The translations under genes and the position numbers were made by a program. This document shows positions 57,062-64,000 of a stretch of 64,000 nt of DNA, one piece after another (the stretch's first letter is position 1; each line of letters opens with the position of its first letter). Origin of the DNA: Sabethes cyaneus (lineage: Eukaryota > Arthropoda > Insecta > Diptera > Culicidae); contig NC_071353.1 of the NCBI RefSeq assembly GCF_943734655.1, positions 140,033,907 through 140,097,906 on the forward strand, read 5' to 3'. The notes beneath the pieces were generated by a model. The model was not told the origin of the DNA and ran no database searches. It worked only from the letters and a program-made list of their open reading frames with translations.

Positions 57062-57210
57062 CGAGAGGTAGTTTAATTGTCAAAACACTTGGGCGCAAAC
57101 CGAGAGAGTGTGGGTATATTTTTGGCCCCACATCGACGTTTCGCAATATCATGCAGTCTACCATTCTTCCTCAACAAACGCTCCTCCACCTTTAATAAAA
57201 AAAAATCTTA
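57062..57210 (+). mobile_element. tRNA-derived SINE, family shared with 5778-5963
   Basis: It shares GTTTAATTGTCAAAACACTT, then GGGCGCAAA, the ACATCGACGTTTCGCAATAT body and the AATAAAAAAAAATC tail with the - strand copy at 5778-5963. The first bases of the tRNA-like head and part of the B-box region are lost. It directly follows the LINE. Confidence 0.75.
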
Positions 57211-57219
57211 ACATCTGTT

Positions 57220-58068
57220 ACTCATTTTTTGTTCATTTTAGCATCTGCCTTTCTGGCATCTTTACATCGTCATGTTGTCTCTTTTCAGCGATATGTTGTT
57301 ATTATTGTTTAGTTATTCTTAACGGCGTTTTGATAGTAATTTACAGTCTTTTTGGGCATTTGTTGTTTTTCATCTTTTCGGCATTTATTTATAGCCTTGT
57401 AGTTTTATTTTTCACATTTTTTGTCGCTTCTTTGACTGTTTTTGGTGTCTTTTCATCACTTGTCCAACATCTTTCTGTCGTGCTTTTGCTGTTCTTTCGC
57501 GTTTTTGTTGCCTATTTGCTGTCTTTTCGTCGTATTCGCCGTCTTTTTGTCATCTCTCAGTAGTATTTTTGTCGTCTGTTATTTTGACCAATGTAATTTT
57601 GTCGATTTTTTCGGTGACCTTTTACCATTTTGTTTTTGTTGCTGATTCGACATCTTTTCGTCTTCATTTTGTCGTTTTTTGGTATCATTTCTTCGTCTTT
57701 GTCATTTGTTTCACCGATTTTTCGTTGTCTTTTTATCACTTTTTTTGTTATTTTTTCACTCTACTGTTTGTTATCAAATGTTGTTTTTACTAATTTTTTG
57801 TCACCTTGCTGTCGTATATTTGTCATATTTTCGTCGCTTTGCATGCTTTGTCGGCTTTTTGACGCTTTTACAACGTCTGATTGTTATTTAAGGTTGTGCT
57901 TTTTATTTCTTGTTTGTCGTTGTTTTGGCGTCTTTTTGTTCCTTTTTCATTGTAAATTCATTATATTTCCTTTGTATTTTTATCGTCTTTTGCCGTGTTA
58001 TTGTTAACTTTTCATCGTATTTTCGTCATGTTTCCATTATTCTTTTTCATATTATTGTTAAAAACAAC
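57220..58068. repeat. T-rich degenerate tandem DNA, second locus
   Basis: Words such as TTTTCGTCGT and TTTTTGTCATC recur as at 23741-25620. The same texture resumes at 59262-59340 after the histone-bearing element, so that element inserted into this tract. Confidence 0.8.
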
Positions 58069-59261
58069 AAGGTATTCAGCTCTAAGGGTTGTACGAATGG
58101 ATGACGTAGGACTATATGTTTATAAGGATCTATGAGTGCAATTGTTTAAAAGAGAAGAGCGAAATATTCAGATTCAATTCTTCATTGAATGCAACGGTGG
58201 TTTTGAAAATACGTGACGGGAGTTCATAAGTACAACGCCTGCAGCCTGCAGAAGATTTCTTTTAAAAATCACTTGTGTGTATCATAAAAATGGAAATAGT
58301 AATGAATGACCAGCCCACAGATCATTGTATTAAATATGATTATGCGTAGCTTGACATGTTTCAATAATTATACTTTTACTCACTTGGGGCCTTTAAAAGG
58401 GCCATTGGTTACAAATAACATTGACGTGCCATTCGAATGTCCTTCTCTTTTGACATGAATGGCAAGAAGTATGAAAGTTAACGGCTTTGATTCACTGTCT
58501 TTAGCTCCCAGAAGGTTTTACTAGTTTAATTTCACAGCTTACCGCTTGTTACATAGCAGAAAATATGGCACATACGCAAAAATTTCTGTTTTGTTTGTAT
58601 GAGAGTCCTTATCCTCCCACCAGAGGGGTGAAGGGTCTCAAACCATCTTAAAATAAATTCATACCTCCATAAACCCTTACATGCCATATTTGTTTTTATT
58701 TGCTTGATTAGCTCTCGAGTTATGAGGAAATTTGTATTTCATTTGTATGGGAGCCCCCCTTCTTAGAAGAGGAAGGGGTCTCAGTACACCATAGCAAAAA
58801 GTCCTACCCTCTAACACCCCCACATGCCAAATTAGGATCCATTTGCTTGATAAGTTCTAGAATTATGAAGAAATTTCTATTTCATTTGTATGGAAGCCCT
58901 CCCCTCTTAGAAGAAGAAGGGGTCTCAGTACACCATAGAAAAATATCCTACGTTCTAAAACCCCTGCATGCCAAATTGGGTTCCATTTGCTTGATTAGTT
59001 CTCGAGTTTTGAGAAAATTTGTGTTTCCTTTGTATAGGAGTCCCCCCTCTTACGCCGTCCATAAAATTGCTTTCTCGCCCCGTCCATAAAATTGCTGGCC
59101 ATTTTATCTTTCCAACGACATATGAATTGTTCAGTTTCGTTTAGTAGTTTAGTACTTATTAGCATTTGAAATCTTTCATTCCAACGTTACACTTCTATTT
59201 TCGTTTTCACAAAGTGCTACCCAGTCCCAGATAGTAAATAGCGACGTAGTCCTACGTCAAA
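58069..59261 (-). mobile_element. Histone-bearing repeat element, copy 2
   Basis: It is collinear with 19885-21017: a start with GACGTAGGACTATA near 58103, a histone stem-loop (58388-58403), an H3 relic, three tandem units of about 143 bp (CATGCC words near 58680, 58823 and 58968), the TTTCGTTTTCACAAAGTGCT leader and the GACGTAGTCCTACGTC palindrome at 59242-59257. It carries about 170 extra bases at 58120-58290 and lacks about 30 bases inside the H3 part compared with copy 1. Confidence 0.7.
58388..58465 (-). pseudogene. Histone H3 C-terminal relic with 3' stem-loop, copy 2
   Basis: On the - strand MSKEKDIRMAR is followed by a deletion that removes the HICDERA part seen in copy 1, and then by GGCCCTTTTAAAGGCC. 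The two-codon insertion (EK) and the stem-loop mismatch are the same as in copy 1, so the two copies share a damaged ancestor. Confidence 0.6.
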
Positions 59262-59363
59262 AAATTATCATTTCTATGCCCTCTTTTTGTTGTGATTTCT
59301 ACGTATTTTAGTCATCTTGACATCGCTTTTATCGGCAACAAAAATAGGAAGAGAACGAGGGAG

Positions 59364-59399
59364 AGAAGAAGAAGAAGAAGAAGAAGAAGAAGAGGAAGA
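59364..59399. repeat. GAA microsatellite
   Basis: An uninterrupted GAA run of about eleven units within a wider purine-rich stretch. Confidence 0.95.
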
Positions 59400-59600
59400 A
59401 CTAGAAGAGAAATAGAGAGAGAGTAGATTATTAATAAGAATACGAAAAATATCATTCGCATATCGAACAGGAGGTTTGTCATGGAGAGCTCAAATAGAAG
59501 TGATGAAAGGGGACTGCCCATGCGCGCACCTTTCATCTGTTTATAAAATAATAATTTTCTTCCATAAATAACCTGTTTAGCAATAATCTTGTTTTTCCAA

Positions 59601-59643
59601 TTAGGCGATTACAAATATTTTAAAAAAGTTTTTGTCCTTCTGA
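59601..59643. repeat. Dispersed repeat P, start fragment
   Basis: TTAGGCGATTACAAATATTT and the following TTTTTGTCCTTC match the start of repeat P at 10716; the similarity then ends. Confidence 0.6.
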
Positions 59644-62600
59644 TGGTGATGTTTGAAAGTGAATATTTCGTGTACGAATCATTTTCTAAGCGAATATTTT
59701 GTAAATTTGTGATACTAGTATATTATTATCCAGATTTTGTCATAGAAAAAGGATTAATCTACTCAGATTCCACTTGCCAATCGAATTGATTTTGAAACAG
59801 CAAAAATACTGCAATAATATTGAACAGTCACACCTACCTCTACCTGAGTCACGCTCAGGTTTTTCGCTTTCAACGAACATCTGTAGAGCTTTTCCTCCTA
59901 AGCTGAAACCACGCCAGTAGAAAATCTCCGCGGGAAAACGTTCTGCTTGTCTGCTTATATGGTATGGTACCTCCACTATGCGGCTGTGGTTTCGTCGATA
60001 GCTTACTGCTACCGTCCGGCGGTGGGCTTCTGTGTGCAGAACGCTTCAACGATTAGCATTTCACGAAAGCGCCTTACCGAGCAACGTCAACGTCAGCGAC
60101 CGGGACAGCGAGCGAGCCAGCGAGCGAGCGACGACTGAGCCAGCTTTGTTGTAGCTTAAATTTTAAGGAATTTTTTCAACCAGCTCTTCTCGAAAGCTTT
60201 TGGACTGTTGTCGTTGATGATAACGGCGACAAATGTTTGCTCTTCATTCGGGTTTTTTTTCGAGCGTTACCTCAACCAAGAAGGGGAACCACATCGATAA
60301 CGTAGGCTGAAATGATTTCTTTTCACTGACTGTTGCGGCGGGTGGAGGGTGGCTGGCATTAACTGATAGCCCGGCTCACGGCGTGAAGTAAATTCCAGTA
60401 AGCTTGGTCTTGACTTGAAAATGTTAATTAATATTGTTTCGATTACGTATTACCTACATTGAATTGGAACATAAACAGTAATTCATTGTAATCTCAGTCG
60501 GTTTTAAATCATGAAGATTGGAATGTCCCTTCTGACCCGTCGTCGTCATTGTTGCAATTGTAAACGTACCTTTAAATAATTCTAGCATGACCTTTAGTCG
60601 GTCGCTCCACAACCATCACAAATGAGCAAACAACAAATAACAACGCTTCAGCGCGCTCATCTGCTGACGAGGGTCACTTCACTTTGGGAGTTTTGGGATA
60701 ATTAATAATTTCCCCTCAGTGAGATACATAATGCAGTGCAGCACCGCAGTAGGTACCGGAGTACCGGACGAGATAAATTAATTGAATTCTGTGAGCGAGC
60801 GAACGCGAGGGACGCAGGAAGGACGACAGGCAGGCATTATCATATTTTGTCACCTTTTCCCAGTTGACGACTTCAAACGAGCGGCGCGGCGGTTGGCGAA
60901 AAGAATTGTATAAAGGGATATTTTCAAGTGGCATAACAAGAGCGGATGCTTAAGCACGACAAATAGCCTCTGGGATGGGATTTATTTTATTTGGACCATG
61001 TTGAAGAGGGAAACCGGAAGTTTGCTGTTTTATACCATTTGAAATTGTTGGTGAAAAGTAGTTATTCGAAGTTAAAAATATATTTCAAACCCCTTTGGAT
61101 TTTGTGAATGTTCGCTTTGGCCCGGAATCAAACCAGTTTGAACCGCTAGAAAATAGAATTATTTGACGCAACTTAGAATTGGAAATTATCTACACGTTTT
61201 AAGTCGACCTTCGGGTAGTCCAATTCTACCCACACGCAGTTGTAACTAGATTACGGTTGAAGCTGTTCAACATTGTTGAAATGTATGTGAAATGGCTGCT
61301 GCTTTGAATAATTAATTTCGTTCCTCTTCCAATGAGCCGCCCATCTGCTGTCTGCTGTTCCAGCAGAATGGAAGCCGTGCGTCAGGTGAATTGAGTTGCT
61401 TTCCGGTGTCATCCCGATATATCAAGCTGAGCGTATAAGCTATGGATGATGTTTGTGCTTCCGCTCATTACTAGTTGAAGAGCTGGGCTCTGTGCAATTA
61501 GAATCGTTTCCGGTAATGAAGGCATTCGTGATGAATGGAATAATCATATCACGGCAGCTTATCATTTAAACCAAACTAATTAACTGTTGATGTTATTCAG
61601 GTAGCATAGTCAGACAAGCTTCCAACTTAGCTGGTTTAGTGAAAATATTTGTATTGAACAATTTGGATTCTACGAATGCTGATACAATCGATATAAGACC
61701 CGGTTTGCTCTCATCTTGAACAGGAACGTGAGCATTCACAGGGTCTTCATTCAGCTGCCATCGTAAATCCCTGCTTCCAACAACGACGAAACGGAAGCAC
61801 TACGGTGTAGGCCACTTTTTCCGAACAAAGCCCACTCCACGTTCAAAAAGCATCCGCCTGTGTATTCTCAAATCGGGGCAGGGGAACGACCGAAAGGCCT
61901 CCGTTCGGTCAGGTAATTCCCAAGCAAAAACAGGAAGCTCTACAAATGAGAGGAAAAGCTTCCAAATTCGAAGATGACGATGCTGATGCTGCCAATTACA
62001 AACAGTTAGCTAACCTTTAGACAGTATTAGCAACTCTCTCCACTGATCATTTTGACTAGTTATACTTTAGAAAGTTGGTTCAAATTACTTACTTCAGCCT
62101 AATTGAATTCAGATACCAAGCGCCTCCATTGTATTCGAACGTATGGAGGCCCCTGGTTATTTGTGAATAATTGAAACTAATCTTTGAAATCCCCTTTAAT
62201 GATTTATTTTAAAGCAACTTAACTGTAATATTTCCGTATTTAGCCGACCAGTGCTGCTGCTTGGCATGCGTTCGACGAGTTTGTAAGAATAGAAATTATG
62301 AAATAGTTCCGAGCAAAACTGCGGGAACCGCAGCGGAAGCAAATGTACGGCACCGGAACTAACTCCCACACTGACTGTTTTGCTGTGGTACAATCTTTAC
62401 ACCGTGGTGAATCAGTATAACTTGCCAGAAGTTTTCTCGCGTGGCATGGAAAACTGCATGCTCATACCTGTGTCTGTGTGCATAGTTATAGCTATTTAAA
62501 ATATTCCAATTAAAAAACTATTTCGTTCCGTTCTGGTTTCTAAACAAACACTGATTTTTGTTTTCGAGTGAAAATGCATAACATATGCCCAGGTTGATCT

Positions 62601-63816
62601 GCAGGTGAAGTTTAAAATGATGTATTTCCAGTACACCGGGCGGCTGCTTCCAGCTGTGCAAACATAAAATTGAAATTCCAGACGAGTTCCGACAACCGAA
62701 CAAGTGAAGCGGCGCTAGTGATAGGATCGGGTAAAAAGCCATTGATTGACGTGGCAATGGAGGTAGGGCTTGTCGGATGAAACGGAGAGGGGGTCGGGAC
62801 CCCGTGTTGTGATGACACTAGGGAGAACAGATTGCCAAAGACTTCGTCACTGGCAGACTTATTTCTGTCGAAGTTGATGGACAATGGATATTTGATGATG
62901 GGAAAAGGTTTATGCGACATCGAAAAGATTGCCGAAAAGAACGGAAAATCCTTCGAGTCTTGGTGAAGGTTGGCAGCCGTTTACTACGTGATTGGAATGA
63001 AGCGGCAAGGAAGAAACGGTTTTGTTCGCCAAGACGACCGTCTGGAAGGAACTTATTCTCCCATCTAAATAAAAGCCTTGTTACTGTCGTATATAGCTTA
63101 GTCTGATTTCGCCTATTAGATATTCTGTGCTGCACATTCAAGACCAGCGTACAGTGTTAGGCCGGACAAGAGTGATAATGTTAGTGCCTGAACTGCATAA
63201 AATTTGCCTTATTATGGCGGATAATAACAGCAGACTATTCAACAAAATAAAACGAGATCGGAATTAACGAGCACAAACATTTATTATCAGTGTTTTAATA
63301 ATAGATTACCTTATCAATTGGCCTGGCAAATGAAAACCAAATGATTCTCAAATCATCACCATTTTTGCGGTAACTTCCTCCGACTTCCTTCTGTCACAGC
63401 TCTAAAAATAACGTTGTTAACCTCCTAACCTGACAAAAATAATAACGATGGTGACCAAATTTTAACTCATCCGATAATTACTCCAAACAACCTTATCTTT
63501 TTAACACGAAAGTTATTCTAACTACTTTATTTTGGATCCCCTCATTTGCTGATAATTCGCCATCACCAGTACAGTGAAGAGTGCAGCTCGGGCTTTACCC
63601 GAGTCACCACCAGCAGGCAGCATTCCGGTACAGAGGCTAAACCCGTGATACCCTCTGAGTAAATATAAATTTTGATCCATCAACTAACTTTTCGGTTTTT
63701 GGACCGTCCTGCCTGCTGTCAGCCTGCGCCACTCCACTCGTCATGCCACGCCGTGGGGATGGACGGGGGCAAATTTTAAAACCCTCCAAACTGGCATTCC
63801 CTAGTTAATGCTGTTA

Positions 63817-63819
<3 letters not shown>
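59644..63819. other. Mostly unique non-coding DNA
   Basis: No gene is supported. Near 60108-60130 there is a GCGAGCGA-type short repeat. Short open frames at 62196-63141 on either strand show no domains. The lower repeat content compared with the rest of the window suggests that it flanks or lies within a gene, but no exon is recognisable. Confidence 0.5.

Positions 63820-63852
<33 letters not shown>
63820..63852. repeat. CTG trinucleotide run
   Basis: Eleven CTG units, preceded by an imperfect CTGTTACTGTTG lead-in. Insect coding exons often hold the complementary CAG runs, but I see no splice signals or codon bias supporting an exon. The window ends 150 bp later in TTTTGCAG, which could be a splice acceptor. 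Confidence 0.9.
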
Positions 63853-64000
63853 ATGCAATGTACGTAGGTACTACGTTCGTTTCGCAACCCACATCGCTTG
63901 TGTCGCTTGCGGCAAACGGCAATGCCTGCGCGGTCGGGCGGCACTCAACGGGCCGTGCTGTGCGAAGCTGGTGGATTTAATGAATTTACGGGTTTTGCAG

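Noticed and set aside
63700..64000. Coding exon with poly-Gln encoded by the CTG run on the - strand
   Set aside because: No flanking splice sites or conserved protein sequence could be identified; only the microsatellite is certain.

Overview
The window looks like intergenic and intronic DNA from an insect, most likely a culicine mosquito. The evidence is AT-rich sequence, short introns with GT-AG borders, decayed non-LTR retrotransposons, tRNA-derived SINEs, many small inverted-repeat transposons, and one gene of the DM9/DUF3421 family, which is expanded in mosquitoes. The species assignment is an inference from repeat style and I cannot name a species. No bacterial-type genes, operons, ribosome binding sites or CRISPR arrays are present.

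Only two stretches look like genuine host coding sequence. The first is a small complete DM9-domain gene on the + strand (27645-28237, two or three introns). The second is a single internal exon on the - strand (38319-38825) of a larger protein that I do not recognise. Most long open frames in the window are artefacts of tandem repeats with few stop codons.

Layout. 1-5245 is an 11-bp degenerate minisatellite. 5.2-6.0 kb holds two tRNA-derived SINEs. 9.2-10.3 kb is a 13-bp minisatellite. 11.2-12.9 kb is a composite 12-bp/homopurine tract whose inverted relative lies at 34.4-37.2 kb. 13.1-15.6 kb is a dispersed tandem repeat split by a 1.1-kb terminal-inverted-repeat transposon, followed by a foldback element. 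19.4-21.5 kb is a 7-bp satellite interrupted by a 1.13-kb element that carries a broken histone H3 3' end. 21.7-23.3 kb is a LINE. 23.7-25.6 kb is T-rich tandem DNA holding a foldback element. 29.8-32.4 kb is a second LINE, followed by a complete non-autonomous hAT element (32650-34391). 40.6-41.8 kb contains histone H2A relics with a histone 3' stem-loop. 42-44.9 kb contains a LINE fragment and two small inverted-repeat elements. 48293-50133 is a strikingly regular TCCATCG array. 50.7-52.0 kb is a large inverted-repeat element. 55.6-57.2 kb is a LINE split by two small transposons and capped by a SINE. 58.1-59.3 kb is a second copy of the H3-bearing element.

The most unusual material is the histone-derived sequence. 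Two copies, 38 kb apart, share the same private insertion in the H3 tail and the same mismatch in the stem-loop, so they descend from one already damaged ancestor that was multiplied as a repeat. A third locus with the same terminal palindrome holds H2A relics. The second notable feature is the 263-unit heptamer array, kept in perfect register, with a T-to-C variant whose spacing grows along the array. All alignments were made by eye, so boundaries of diverged repeats are approximate.
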